Assembly (NCBI RefSeq): GCF_033115175.1 | Contig: NC_084838.1 | Coordinates: forward strand, 38,915,468 to 38,979,467 | From: Lepus europaeus | Lineage: Eukaryota; Chordata; Mammalia; Lagomorpha; Leporidae | Direction: 5' to 3' | Length of the DNA: 64,000 bases | Shown here: positions 1 through 20,679 of the stretch, in pieces | How the letters are laid out: each line of letters starts with the position of its first letter | Numbering within the stretch: position 1 is the first letter of the stretch | Program-made: the position numbers and the translations under genes | The notes under the pieces: model-generated | The model's input: only the letters and a program-made list of their open reading frames with translations | Databases searched by the model: none | What the model was told of the DNA's origin: nothing

Positions 1-3000
1 TATCATCAGGATGGGGCCAAAGAATCTTGATTTTTTTTTACCAGGTTATTTAATATTCTGAGATGCAGTCTGGTATTTGGTAGGGCACAGCTGGGAAAGC
101 AATGTGGATCTATTCTGCTCCATTTTCTACTCCAGATGGGTACAGAGCCAGGAAAAGGGGGAAAGGTTGATCTGAAGATGATGCTGGGCCAATGCTCACC
201 TAGAGAAGGGGTTTTCCAGCCTGGCATAGCTTTTGAGAAAAGCTAGAGAGACACAGAAAGGGAAGAGCAAGGTAATGTGCTGATTCCTCTTCTAAAATCC
301 CAGGATCCTTTTCTCAAAAAGACGTATTGTTCCCTTGGCCTTATTTATACCATTAGGAGGGATTTTCTGTTCGTGTGAGTTTACATCCACGGCCCCATCA
401 GATTTCATACTTGCCCACTTTCCTAGATTCAAAAGCCCCTCCTAGCAACTACCCTTTGCCTCTATCTGAACTTGAGCTTCCTGACTCCCACCTAAACCCA
501 AACCCTGGCCAAACTCAGCAGCAGGTCCCTCACCCCCAGGCTTACTCAAGTTTTCTGAAGGCTGGATCTTGAGGGGATGGAGAAGCCTTAGGGAGACGAG
601 GAAATGAGGGTTGGGAGGCACTGTCAGGACAGGGTGACCAGGCACGTGGGCCCATCAGAGGGTATGCTGATGGGAAGGAGGGGATACAGGGGGTGGGGAT
701 TGGAGATAGGAATGCTGTCGGATGGAGAGGTAGAGGTGACATTTTCCCCAGGTCCAGAGAGGACGAGGCAGGACATTGAGTGGCCTAGCAGAGAGATAAC
801 AGCCATTGTGTGTGAGGTTTTCCAGCAGGATAAACCCTTAAGCGGGGCAGGGAGAACTCATTCCCTGTGAGAGGCTAGCACTCCAGGAGCAGAACTGGGA
901 ACAACAAGGAGAGATTTCGTGGAGCTTTTCCTGTCTCCTGGCAGATCCTGGCACCAGAATGTTTGAAATTGCCACATCCCTGTGGAAAGGTAGGATAACA
1001 AGGGCTGTGAGGATTTAGATGATTCCAGAATCCTATTGTGCTAGATTGTTTCCAAATCTGGCTGCATTTCAGAATGACCCGGGAACCCTTACAAATACGA
1101 AATTAGAGGCACTACTCCACCTTACACAGACCATCAGGAAAGAGCCCCAGGGTCTGTACTTTGTACCAAGCTGTCCGGTAATTGTAAGCCTTTGGTGGGC
1201 TGGGGCTGAGTGCACCCTAAGAGCCTTTTACACTTTCATCCCCACGCCAGATGGGCCCAGAGCCAGGAGCAGGGAACATAGGTGGTCTGGGGTAAAGGAA
1301 GCCAGAGTGATGGCCCCGCCCCCCAGGCCCCTCGTGGGAGAAGCTTTTGTGCTCTGGCATAACTTGCAGAAAGAGGGGAAGGTGGCAGGGAGGAGGAGGG
1401 GGCCATGCTGCTGCTGCTCTTCCTCTCTGTCAGGACACCTGCCTGTCCCCTCGGGACTTGGTGGAGGCCGCAGAGGCTCCTACTCTGAGTGTTAGTGTTG
1501 CACATGGTGCCCTTCCTTAAGCCGTTGGGGTCCTCTGACTGCCGTGAGATGGTGGACGCAGACCCCTCAGGGCTCAGACTTGCCCTCCTTGCCTAGGTTC
1601 AGGACACTGCCTGCCTCTGAACCAGACTGCAGGGCTAGAGCAGCCTCAGAGAGGTGCTAATGCAGACTGCCCACGTGGCCATTTTTGGTGCTCAGCTGAT
1701 GGTCTGGCCCGTCCCTCCCTGTGGTCCACCTGAATGCTATTGGGTGTGGAGTTCTGGGGCTTGCAGCCCTGCACCGAGGCCCCTTTTGGTTCTGCACCAA
1801 GGCCCCTTTTGTTCCTCAGGCCAGGTTCAATGTAGACATTAGGGAAGGGGAACATGTACATCTGAGACCGAGTGTCCAGCAAAGAGTTCAGGTCCTTGGG
1901 GTGAATGCTTGGCTTGGTGGTGCTCCAGTGGAGCTTAGGTACTGTCTGACAACCTCTGGGGTGGGAGCCGTGGAGGAGCACTGCACTGGCGTTTAGGGGT
2001 GAGGGCTGAGGGGGTACACAAGGCTGGCTTGTGCTCTACCATGAGAAGCGCAGAATGCATTCTATCACCAGACTTAGGCCTTGGAAATGTGTTTTTTTCA
2101 TGCCATCAACAGATCCATTACCCCTCTAGGACAGGCACCTGGGCCAGCTGTGGGGTAGACAGCCTAGGTATGGGTGTTGCAAGAGTCTGGAAATCCCCAC
2201 ATTGGAAAGGGCCACATTCCCTCGGCCCTGGGCTTGTCTGCCTGCCTGGTAGGGGGCGGGGGGTTCCAGGGCAGCAGATGCTTCAAGCTTGGCAGGCAAG
2301 AGTCGGGGAGGGGTATGGCGGGAATTTCAGCCGAGGGGCTGGGCTAGTCCTGGAACAGTTAGGGGTGGGCTGAGTCCCTCAGTGTGTGTGTCCAACAAGG
2401 GTCAGAAGGCCTGGGCGCTTTGGTGCTCCTGGGTTCCCAGCCGAGCGCTGAGCCCTCGGAATGAGATGCCCTGTGGACATGCAGCTGTTACTAAGGAGCT
2501 GCTGAGGTCCTGGGGGTGCACGTGACACACGCTTTCAGAAGCGTGTACTGTTTGTGTGCCTGGTGTAGTTGCATACGTTAATGTACAGTTCCTAGGGTTA
2601 GGATTATGCCTGGAACAGCGTGATATTGACATTACGGACGGGTCTTAGGCAGTGGTAAGCAGTGGTGTGGAATTACGGCAGTGTTAAAGAGGGCTTGGAA
2701 TTTGGTGTGTGGTCTATAACAGCTAGTTATATTGGTATAAGATTGTGTTAGGGTTGGAGTAGGGTATTGTTTGTATTTAGAAGTGGGATTAAGATTGGCC
2801 ATGGAGTTAAACTTGTTTTGGAGGGGAATTTTAAGCATCTAAGATACACATAGAAGGATTTAGTCTTGGGTATAATGTGGGTATTTATCTGGTGTAGATG
2901 AGAGGTTATTGGCCGTCCTCCTACTAACCACCCATGCTTGTGGGCTTTGAGTGACTCTTCTAGTTATGTTTCAACTAAGGAAGGTAGACAGCTAGGCCGT

Positions 3001-3277
3001 GGAGAGCCTAACATCACAGTGTTCTATATCAAACTTTTTTGGCCATGTAAACATTTTTGGTTAATACCCATCAATATTTCCTTTCTTTTGTTTTTTTTTT
3101 TTTAAACAGTATACACAGTTGTGAACCACTGTATTAATGCATTCTTGGTAGAGTAGATTGAAATTATGTTTTAGCAAAAATAAAAATACTACCAAAATAA
3201 AAGGAAGGAACATTGAGGGAAGGAGAGAAATCTGGTTACCTTCTTAGAATTGTACCTATGAAATGAATGAAATCTGT
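1..3277. other. Intergenic, no gene seen
   Basis: Apart from a MER5-like remnant near 1.1 kb and a GT-rich, C-poor stretch at about 2580-2870, the sequence looks unique. Open frames are short and show no familiar domain. Confidence 0.6.
1040..1215 (+). mobile_element. MER5-like (hAT-Charlie) remnant
   Basis: TGGCTGCATTTCAGAATGACCC and GAGCCCCAGGGTCTG resemble the MER5A consensus; diverged. Confidence 0.5.
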
Positions 3278-3287
3278 TCTCTTTATA

Positions 3288-3620
3288 TAGTTTACAAAAG
3301 ATGTATTTATTTGAAAGAGAGTTACAGGGAAAGGGGGAGAGACAGAGAGATCCTCCTTCTGCTGGTTTACTCCCCAGATGGCTGCAACGACTGGTGCTGG
3401 GCTGGGCCAAAGCCAGGAGCCAGGAGCTTCTTCTGGTTCTCTCCTGTGAGTTCAGGGGCTGGAGTACTTGGGTCATCCTCCGCTGCTTTCCCAGGCCAAA
3501 GCAGAGAGCTGGATCAGAAGTGGAGCAGCCGGGGCTCAAACCGGCACCCATTTGGGATGCGGCACGGCAGCAGCAGCAGCAGCTTTACCTGCTCTGCTAC
3601 GCCACAACTCCAGCCCCTGC
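3288..3620 (-). mobile_element. C SINE, classic form
   Basis: Flanked by the 10-bp duplication TCTCTTTATA (3278-3287 and 3621-3630). It contains a short CAG run near its head. Confidence 0.92.
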
Positions 3621-3667
3621 TCTCTTTATAGTAATACATTTTAAAAAAAAAAGTCTCAAGGATTTTT

Positions 3668-4022
3668 CTTTCTTTTCTTTCTTTTTCTTTCTTTCTTTTT
3701 TTTTTTTTTTTTTTTTTTGACAGGCAGAGTGGATAGGGAGAGAGAGAGAAAAAGGTCTTCCTTTTTGCTGTTGGTTCACCCTCCAATGGCTGCTGCGGCC
3801 AGCGCATCGCGCCGATCTGAAGCCAGGAGCCAGGAGCTTCTCCTGGTCTCCCATGCGGGTGCAGGGCCCAAGGACTTGGGCCATCCTCCACTGCCTTCCC
3901 GGGCCATAGCAGAGAGCTGGCCTGGAAGAGGGGCAACTGGGACAGAATCCGGCACCCCAACTGGGACTAGAACCCGGTGTGCCGGTGCCGCAAGGCGGAG
4001 GATTAAGCCACGGCGCCGGCCT
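3668..4022 (-). mobile_element. C SINE, younger form
   Basis: Long T run, then GACAGGCAGAGTGGATAG, ending GCCACGGCGCCGGCC. AGGATTTTT flanks both ends. It sits against the tail of the next SINE. Confidence 0.92.
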
Positions 4023-4031
4023 AGGATTTTT

Positions 4032-4350
4032 TTTTAAAAAGATTTATTTGAAGGACAGAGCTACAGAGAGGGAGAGACAGTGAGAGATCTGTCACCCATT
4101 GGTCCATTCGACCCAAATTGCCATAATGGCTAGGGGTAAGCCAGGCTGAAGTCAGGAGCTTTGAACTCCATCTGAGTCTCCCTTGTAGGTGGCAAGGCCT
4201 GAGAACGTGGGCCATGGTCCGCTGCCTTCCCAGGTGCATATGCAGAGCTGGGTCAGAGGTAGTGCCCTCTGACTGGGGCCTGAACCTAGGCTCATAGGGG
4301 ATGCCAGCATCATAGGCGGCAACTTAACCTACTGTGCCACAGTGCCAGCC
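4032..4350 (-). mobile_element. C SINE, classic form
   Basis: It starts AAAAAGATTTATTTGAAGG and ends TGCCACAGTGCCAGCC. Confidence 0.9.
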
Positions 4351-5660
4351 CAGCATTTCCTTTCTGAGGTGGAGTTGTTCCAGTCCCATTTGAAGGAACT
4401 GGGACTTAGACTTATCTTCGGAAATGGGGCTGGAACTGGGTTTTAGGGTGAGTTGGTCAGGGTGGGGTTGAGGTTCACAGCCTCACATGAGGTCATGCCC
4501 CATGTCAGATGCTCCTTCCCAGGGACAGATGACCTGGTTCTTCATGGTCCCTGAGGGTAACTTGGACCACGTGTGTCTGTCTTGTCCTCCTCTTGGTCTT
4601 CTGTGTCACAGTCTAGAGGTCAGGACCCTGCATGATTGGAGCAGCAGTGATCTGGGGCTCTGCTGGTGATGGGTGTGTTGGTGAGGGACAGGGTTGCTGA
4701 AGGCACGGTGGACTCACTTCCTGACCCTGACAATTCTTTAAGGGCACACAGGCAAGTTCTGGAGACCAAGGAGGAATCTGTAGAGGAATCTAAGACTGTG
4801 CTGTTAAAGGACAAGCCATGGGTCAGAAATGACAAGCCAGAGTTTGGAGATGAGAAAGACTGCCCTGACCTGAGTTGGTCTAGGGGTATATGGAGGCAAG
4901 GGGCTGGGCAGGATGGATGGATTTGGGTGCAATTGTGACTGGGTCTGTGAGATGTGTGTGCCAGTCAGCGTGTGCATGTGTTTGTGCCTGTCTCTGCTTG
5001 ATTCTCTCCCTCAGAGTGTTCATGAGTCTGTGTAGCTGTGTTACTTAGACCTGTTTGTGCACACTCTGAATTTGTGTCTGAGTGGCATGGTTGGCTTTGC
5101 GTCTTTTTCTGTACCACCTGTGTGGCCAAGCACTTGTGTTCATGTGTCTGTGTGTGGTTCTGCTCAGACCTCTCCCTTTTTGCTCCTCCCGTTCCCTGAC
5201 ACATTCCAGCTGCCAGCACTATTTACCGCAAGCAGTGGCTTCCCTTCCCACTGTTTGGGTTCCCATGGTCAGGCTGCCTGCCCAGGACCCTGCCCTGTGG
5301 CCTTTGTAACTGACCTGACCTTGAGAGTATTTCTCTCTGGAAATCCCCTAGAATGCTACTTGCCTGGCCTTGGATGGAGAGGAGTTATGGTTGAGGAGAG
5401 AGACGAGGCGGGAAAGGGGGCCAGTTGGCAGCACCCACCCCTCCTCCTGGAAACAAGACATCTCTCTCTGGCTGGTTCACAGACTTTCCTGTTTCAATAC
5501 TCTCGTCAAGCCCAAGTATTCACTGTCCTCGCCTTGCCCTCTCTAGGGATGGGATTGGTTGATTCTCTATCTTTCCACTTTGACCAGGTTGGGTAGGTCC
5601 TCCATGATCCCCATGTGCCCCGGCATCTTAAATGCTTTTATTCTGCTTAATTTTTTTCCC
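4351..5660. other. Intergenic, no gene seen
   Basis: Unique-looking sequence with TG/TC-rich patches at 4940-5160. A 179-codon frame at 5057-5596 has no recognisable domain. Confidence 0.55.
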
Positions 5661-5977
5661 CAAAGATTTGTTTTGTTATTTGAAAAGCAGAGAGAGGGAG
5701 AGAGAGAGAGAGATATGTCAATCTTCCATCTGCTGGTTCACTCCCCAAATGGCTACAATGGCTGGGGCTTGGCCAGGCTGCAGCCAGGAGCCTGGCACTC
5801 TGGGTCTCCCATGTGGGTGCTAGAGGCCCAAGCACTTGGGCAGTCCTCTGCTGCTTTCCCAGGACTATTAGCCTGGAACTGGATTAGAACTGGCACAGCT
5901 GGGACTCAAACCAGTGCTCATATGGGGTGCTGGTGTCACAAGCAGTGGCTTAACAAGTGCCTCGTAATGCCAGCTCC
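5661..5977 (-). mobile_element. C SINE, classic form, diverged
   Basis: AAAGATTTGTTTTGTTATTTGAAAAG head-end tail, GA-rich stretch, and TGCTGGTTCACTCCCCAAATG core. Confidence 0.88.
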
Positions 5978-8383
5978 GTGCCTGTTTCTTATATCTTCAC
6001 CTGAACTCAAGGTGCTCCTCCTTCCTTTTCTTTCCCTGCAGTGGGCATGAGAACCAATCTTATCCTTCCTTCTGTGACAGGCCTGGCCTGGCTTGGGCTC
6101 CAGTGTCTCAGTGGAGTACTGGGCCTTGGTCGGCTGGTGAAGCAGCAGCAGCCCAGCCACCTCCCACTCTTTGCAGGAAGCAGCATCTCCATGCGGCTCA
6201 TTCCTGTGCTCATCCTCTGTTCTTTGCCCTCTCTGTCTGGGCTGCAGGGGGCAGGCACATATGTAAAGTGGCCCCTGTCCTCTCTGACCCAATGTTTGAC
6301 AGGACAGTTGTGGAGAAGCCACTCACCTCCCACTGTTGGCAGTCAGTGGAATGAAATCCAACCCGACAATTCTGACATGTTTTGAGGAGAGCAAGGGAAG
6401 GGCTCTAGAAAATATCAGGCCTATTGACCAAGGCATGATGTAGTGCCCAAGCTAGCAGCGATGTGTCCACCTCTGGACTTGTGCCTTTCATTAGGCTTTG
6501 CTTCCTCTGATTTTGGCCTCTCTTGAAACTTGGGGGAGGTGAAGGGGTTTTGCTAGGGTTTGAGATGGCATGCGTGAGGCTTCCTCCATGTGCTTCCTAT
6601 GTGAATCATAGGCTCTGATCCTGCCTTCTCCTACTCTTGACTTTGCTGAGAACTTAAATTCCTGGTGGCCTTCATTTCAGTTCATCTGTCTGCCCACAGC
6701 CCTCTGTTGTGGGAGTTTGGTCTACAGTCTGAGCCCATGCTGGCCTATGGGAAGTAGGAGCCTGTGGGAGACCGTGGAAGGACCTACTCCACCCTAATCA
6801 GGATGTGTGCACGCTAACCGTGGATTCCATCTGATGCCACTGTGACACATCTGAGTCCATTCCCTTCATCCTGGACCTCCCTGTAGCCCCCTAGCCCTGT
6901 GGCTTTCTGCCAAGCTTCCACCACGCAGAGGATGTGCCTGTCACAAGACCTCCTTTGATCTTTGGCTTGCTTTAGGAAAACACCTGGAGAGTCTTGGCTC
7001 AGCAAGGCTGGACCTTGTGCCTGCCTGCCCTTGGGGCCCAGGTAGGGGCCAGTTAGGCACGGAGCCCCCATTCAGAGGAGGGACACATCCCTGGCTCTTT
7101 GTATCCTAGCAGTGGACACGCTCTACTAAATGCAGGGTCCTAGCTGGGGAAGCAGGTCTGCCACTACTGCCTGGGTTGATGAGATGGTGAGTGATCTTGA
7201 ACTTTCTTAGGAACCAAATGTTCACATGTCCATGATAACACCTCACAAAGAAGCCATCACATGCCTTGCCTTTTCTCCAGCTCTTGGAGTGAGGATACAG
7301 AGGGGCTTCTTTCTGAGATGTTACGTGGCCAAAACAGAAGCCCATGCCACGTTCCCTGGGCATCCTCTCTGTCTTCCTGCTTCTGCTTCCCATTTCTCTC
7401 TTCCCATCCCTAAGTCTCCTTGGTCCCTCATTGATCATAGGATTCCTCTCTACCCCGTTTCTATGACTCCGGCCCCACAGTCTTGCTCAGGTTCCACACA
7501 GAGTTTTCTCTGTGATCTTTCCTGCTGCTCCAATATCCAAGAGCTCTTGCTTCATGCACATGATTGGCAATCTCAACTTTTTCATGCTCACCTGGCATTC
7601 AGTCTACCACCAACTTGTTAGACCCTAATAGGATGTTTCCACAGTAACTCCCAGAATTCCTATTTACCTCCATTTTTTTGGTTTTGGTTGCCATATAGCC
7701 CTTGCCTCTTAGAGTCCTTGTCCCTTCCCAGATTTTCATAAACCCCACGGGGTCGTTGCCCGTAGTGTAGTTGCTGGAGAAAACTTTCCTCCTGATGCAC
7801 AAAGTCCTTGCTCACCAATGCTGTATTCTGTACCGACAGAAAAGGGTCTGCATTTAGCCAAAGCCTAGATCCCCCCCTGTGGACCAGCTCCCGCTTCTTT
7901 CTTCTCTGCCATCACTTGTTCCAGAAGTTCTGCCCTTGCTCTCCTGCATCACTTATTCCTCTCAACAGAATCTTTTCCACTAACTTTTAACACTTTTGTG
8001 TTCAGTACTTAAATGAACCCCTCTTGTGCTATTAAAAATGTGTTTTTAAACAAAAATCCCTGGAGGAGTTGATTTCACTTGCTATGACCAATTGTTCTCC
8101 TCCCACTGTCTCTTGAGTCCACTTTAGTCCTGTCTTCACCCACATTGCTCACCTGAATGTGTACTTCTGAATGTCGTGAATGACCTTGATGCTGCCAAGG
8201 CTGATGAGCCTCATCTCGACTGACGGACAACTTTTCATGCAGTTGTTCACTTTCATCTTGAAAACACTTCTGGTACATCACAGGCTTCTAGCTTTCCTCC
8301 TGCTTCACTGGCTGCTGCTTTTCAGCTCCTCGGCATGCTAGGTCTTCCTTCACTTTTCTGTTTCTTAATGTGGGGTTCTCCCA
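5978..8383. other. Intergenic, no gene seen
   Basis: About 2.4 kb without a recognisable repeat or conserved coding signal. Confidence 0.55.
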
Positions 8384-8397
8384 GAGCCCAGTTTTTA

Positions 8398-8748
8398 TTT
8401 TTTTTTAATTAAAAAAAATTTTTTTTTATTTTGGACAGGCAGAGTGGACAGTGAGAGAGAGAGACAGAGAGAAAGGTCTTCCTTTGCCGTTGGTTCACCC
8501 TCCAATGGCCGCCGTGGCCGGCGCACCGCGCTGATCCGAAGCCAGGAGCCAGGAGCTTCTCCTGGTCTCCCCTGGGGTGCAGGGCCCAAGCACTTGGGCC
8601 ATCCTCCACTGCCTTCCCGGGCCATAGCAGAGAGCTGGCCTGGAAGAGGGGCAACCGGGACAGAATCCGGCGCCCCGACCAGGACTAGAACCTGGTGTGC
8701 CGGCGCCGCAAGGCGGAGGATTAGCCTGTTGAGCCACGGCGCTGGCCT
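8398..8748 (-). mobile_element. C SINE, younger form
   Basis: Perfect 14-bp duplication GAGCCCAGTTTTTA at 8384-8397 and 8749-8762, which argues for recent insertion. Confidence 0.95.
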
Positions 8749-8762
8749 GAGCCCAGTTTTTA

Positions 8763-9567
8763 GATCTTTCTTTCATTTATACTCATTCCTGTAGTAATCT
8801 TATTTATTTACATGGCTGTCTGGCGGCCTCCCTGCCTACCTACCTACCTATGTATCTATCTGTTTATATCTAGTATTGTCTGCAGCCATGACCCTCGCTG
8901 AAGATACACTGTTGGAGGCATGGTCTCAAGTTATGCTACTGCAGTAATGGTGTAAGTAGAGGGGGGTGAGAACTGGTTATATTTTGGGTGCATTTTTGAA
9001 GGTAGAGACAGCAGGACTTACTGATGGAGTGGATGTGGGCTGTTAGAGAAAACAGTAATGATGTCCATGATTCTGCCCTGAATAACTGGACAGATGGAAT
9101 TCATCTGTTGGAGCGCCTTTGCTACCTGTGATTGCATGTTGGTGGCAGCAGAGAATCAGTTCATTTTTGTGTAGTTTGAGGTCAGTATTGGACTTCCTGT
9201 GTATGTGTCTAGACACTTTGGGCATATGAGACTGTTCACTTATGAGACCAGGAGCTCCACTGAGGCAAGACCTGTGTTTTGCTCACTGCTATGTCTGGTA
9301 TAGTATCTGACACATCGTAAGGACTCAGCTGGATTGTTGAATACAATTTCCTACTATTTCCATTATGACTCTCATGGGGTCATCTTCCTCATCAGACCTC
9401 ACACCTCGTAGTACTCATCACACTGACATGATGCTTTGTCAGTCTCCCCAGCCCAGACTTTGGATGCAGCTAATATTAAGGTATTTCCATGCATAAGCTA
9501 GCAACCTTATCCTGGGGAAAGAATTTGGTAGGGTTGGGTGGTGAGTGTTCAGGATTCAAGCTTGACT
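8763..9567. other. Intergenic between a young SINE and the SPATA31F1 3' end
   Basis: Holds a short imperfect CTAC/TATC repeat at 8836-8870 and nothing else recognised. Confidence 0.55.
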
Positions 9568-9573
9568 TTTATT
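9568..9573 (-). terminator. Candidate poly-A signal of SPATA31F1
   Basis: This is the nearest AATAAA on the minus strand downstream of the stop, about 300 bp away. The assignment is by position only. Confidence 0.5.
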
Positions 9574-9876
9574 TTCAAGAAACCTTAAAAAAGGTCATTC
9601 TTTCCCTGCTCAAGTCTTTTTGTCCATATTAGGTCTAGGGTGGTGGAAGCTGTCAGAATTATGGGTTAAATCTCCCTCCCTAGATAGGAAGGCTTTTACA
9701 GCCTTTCTCGTGCATCCCTTTAACAAAGTATGATGGAGACAAGGAGGAGACAGACAACCCTTGGCTTAGACACATAGAATATATTTTGGGTGGGGTTCTG
9801 CCCACCTGTGCCTTAATGGAAATGACAATAGCAGTCCTCCTCAACGGATGTGGGGATTGGGGGCACCTATAGGTTC

Positions 9877-17313
<7,437 letters not shown>

Positions 17314-17585
17314 TGGTGGGCATTTGACATGGTTGTTAAGTCACCGCTTGGGACACCCACATGCCATATTGGAGTGCCTGGGTTTGGCTTCTGACCAGCT
17401 TCCTTTTCATGTACAACATGGGAGTCTGCAGGTCATGGCTCAAGTACTTGGGTCCCTGCCACCTATTTGGGATACCCAGATTGAGTTTCGGGCTCCTGAC
17501 TTCAGCCTGGCCCAGCTCTCGCTGTTGCAGGCATTTGGGAAGTGGACCAGTGGATAGGATGAAAATAGATAAATAAAAGTCTTGA
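17314..17585 (+). mobile_element. C-related SINE, old
   Basis: GTTAAGTCACCGCTTGGGACACC with TTGGAGTGCCTGGGTTTG, heavily diverged from the young consensus. Confidence 0.75.
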
Positions 17586-17648
17586 AAGGGAAAACAAATG
17601 GAACAAAAAAAAAATACCTTAAGAAGGACACTTCAAAATCTAGTTTTG

Positions 17649-17975
17649 AGGTGGGTGTTGTGGCCACCATATGGGAGTGCCAGTTCAAGTACCTGGCTAC
17701 TCCACTTCTAATCCATCTCCTGGCTAATGGGCCTGGGAAATATTTGATGATGGTTCAAGTACTTGAATCACTGCCATTTATGTGGGAGATCCAGATGGAG
17801 TTCCTGGTTCCTAGCTTTGGCCTTGTCCAGCCCCAGCTGTTGTGGCCATTTGGGGAGTGAACCAGTAAATGGAAGATGTATTTCTCTCCCTTTCTCTCTC
17901 CTTCCCTTCTTCCTCTCCCCCTCTGTCACTCTGCCTATCAAATAAATAAGTAAATAAATAAATAAATCTTTAAAA
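17649..17975 (+). mobile_element. C SINE, classic form
   Basis: It runs from GTGGGTGTTGTGGCC to AATAAATAAATAAATCTTT, with a CT-rich stretch before the tail. Confidence 0.88.
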
Positions 17976-18329
17976 AATTAGTTTCAAAATATGACTAATT
18001 CATCTAAAACAAGAGCCAACAATTTAAGAGAAATTGAATTACATATTCTTTTGTGAGGCTCTGGTTACAAAAATCCCCTTTCAGAGGGTCAAGTTCATCA
18101 GAGAGGGTTTGTAGGTAGTTGGAACTGGGTCTAAAAGAGCAGACTGTTGGGGAAAGGACTGGTCCTGGTAAGAGATAAACTTAGTGATAAATAGAGAAAC
18201 CAAGGATTGGGCATAGGCTTCATTTGGCAATAAGAAATCCAGGCTATCTCTTCTAGAGGTTCAGGTGGATGGACTGCAGAGGAACTGTGGGGGAATGCTG
18301 GAGAGCAGGAATGAGACCATTTGATGAAG

Positions 18330-19625
18330 GCCTCTATACTTATTTTATTTCAAACACTGATAATTATTTTTAAAGTAGGCATACATATGGTACAAATTCA
18401 AAAATCAGAAGAAGGTAGATAGTTTATCTCTTTCCCACCCTTGTCTTGCCACCTCTTAATTTTCTTCCTTTTATGTCTTTCAGAATTAATTTAGTCTAGA
18501 AAGTAGAGATAAATTGATGTATTTTATTCACAAATGGAAACATGAACTACATGATTTTCCCCTTTTCTCTTTCATTTAGTAATGGGAACATGTATTCTGT
18601 ATCTTTACAGTCTTTTATTTTGGTAGAACCATAATGTAATTTATCTTCATTTCACATTCATGGATATTCACTGTAGAGTCTTCCATTACCTGGTAATGCT
18701 GGCATGAATCTCACATGTCTAGGTCCTTGTACACAGGCAGGAGGACACATGGAGGAGAAAGTCCCAAGCGCTGAAATGATGGATCAAAGTATGTGTGTAT
18801 TTTACATCTTGATGTTGCTCAGTTGCCCATCAATTGTGCATATTTACACTCTTATCAAAACTATGAGGGGCTAGCACTGTGGCACAGCATGTTAAAGCCC
18901 TGGCCTGCAGCACTGGCATCTGATATGGGCGAAGGTTCGAGTCCCGGATGCTCCACTTCGGAGCCAGATCCCTGCTAAATGCCCCTGGGAAAGCAGCGGA
19001 GGATGGCCCAAGTCTCCCCTGCACCCTCGTGAGAGACCTGGAAGAAGCTCCTGGCTCCCGGCTTCGGATGGGCTCAACTCCGGCCATTGCAGCCATTTGG
19101 GGAGTGAACCAGTGGGTGGAAGATCTTTCTCTCTATGTCTCTACCTCTCTCTGTAACTCTATCTTTCAAATAAATAAAGTGAATTTTTAAAAAAAAGTTA
19201 AAGTGCCTCTCATCTTATATTTGTCAACTTGTATTATGAAATTTATGATCTTTGTCAATTTGATAAATGAAAAATTACATTATATTTATAAGTTTGTCTT
19301 AAGGTAGGCTAGTCATCTTTTGTTCTGTTTATTTGCTTTTCTGTAGTATCTGTACCTCTCCCTTGCTCACAGATTATTGTACAAAGAATCAATTATTGGG
19401 AAAAACTCACTTATTGCTTTACAAGTACTTTTCAATATTAAGAAAAATGAGTTATTTTTATATGATTGCAAATAGTTTTCTGTTGTCAGTTGATGTTTGT
19501 GATGAGTTTTTGTCACGCAAAAATTTTTGCATTTTGTATAGTTGAATTTGTTAGTTTTTTATTGCTTTTGTGCTTTAAATCACACTTACAATGGTTTATT
19601 TCCCCTCTCAGAAGTTATAAAAAAA
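18330..19625 (-). mobile_element. Old L1 (L1M-type) fragment, antisense, split by a C SINE
   Basis: The plus strand carries the antisense L1 ORF2-end landmarks (GGATCAAAGTATGTG, TTGCTCAGTTGCCC, TTTGTCAATTTGATAAATGAAAAA). It is interrupted at 18868-19197. Confidence 0.75.
18868..19197 (+). mobile_element. C SINE, classic form
   Basis: GGGGCTAGCACTGTGGCACAG to CAAATAAATAAAGTG, inserted into an antisense L1 fragment. Confidence 0.92.
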
Positions 19626-19627
19626 TG

Positions 19628-19887
19628 GGGGCCAGTGCTGTGGCATAGCGGGTTAATACCCTGGCCTGAAGTGCCGGCATCCCATATGGGCGCCGGTTCA
19701 AGACCTGGCTGCTCCATTTCCAATCCACCTCTCTGCTATGGCCTGAGAAAGCAGTGGAAGATGGCCCAAGTCCTTGGGACCCTGCACCTGTGTGGGAGAC
19801 CCAGAGGAGGCTCCTGGCTCCTTCCTTCAGATCGCCACAGCTCTGGCCATTGCGGCCAATTGGGGAGTGAACCAGAGGTTGGAAGAC

Positions 19888-19937
<50 letters not shown>

Positions 19938-19994
19938 TTCTCCACTCTCTATGTAACTCTGACTTTCAAAAAAATAAATAAATCTTTAAAAAAA
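19628..19994 (+). mobile_element. C SINE, classic form, with expanded CT run
   Basis: Flanks GAAGTTATAAAAAAATG (19611-19627) and GAAGGTATAAAAAATG (19995-20010). The internal CT repeat at 19889-19933 is unusually long. Confidence 0.93.
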
Positions 19995-20010
19995 GAAGGT
20001 ATAAAAAATG

Positions 20011-20679
20011 TCCCAATTCTTCAGGTACTCAGTGGACGGAATATTTCTGTCTGTCTCTGCCTTTCAAATAAAATGAAAATAAGGCAATTGGATCTGGCTG
20101 AAGAGCCCATGAGAGTATTTTAGGCACGGAAAGCCAAGACACTCTGGCAAAAAAAAAAAAAAAGAGGACCTAAATGAAAGATCTCTGTGCATGAGATCCC
20201 AGTAGAAAGAACAGGCCATCAAAGAAGGAGGTACCTTTCTCTGAAGGGAGGAGAGAACTTCCACTTTGACTACGACCTTGTCTAAATAAGATCGAAGTCG
20301 GCAAACTCAAAAGGCTTCCATAGCCTTGGCAACTCATGACTAGAGCCTAGGGAGATTACTGACGCCATAAACAAGAGTGTCAAATTGTTAAGAAAATAAA
20401 CGAGTTTTATTCTTGCCAGGTTGCTGTCAGTGTGCAGCAGCTAGCGAGTTTCTGTAGCACAACCATTGTGCCTGTGGTGGAGAGTGGTTTCCAGAGGTTT
20501 TCTCAGTGCCTGCTCCACCCTCAGCACGTTCCCCTGGTGCCTGTGCCTTCCTCCATGCTCTTGATGCTACTTCAGCAATGGACTGCTGCTGTTACGCAAT
20601 GCTAGCTGTTGTTGTTGTTGGGAGTGTGTGTGAGGGGTGTTCTCAGTTTTTCTGATTCAGCATCAGGTTTTTTGTTTTT
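20011..20679. other. Intergenic, no gene seen
   Basis: A 16-base A run near 20149 may be the tail of an unrecognised retrocopy. Otherwise nothing. Confidence 0.45.
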
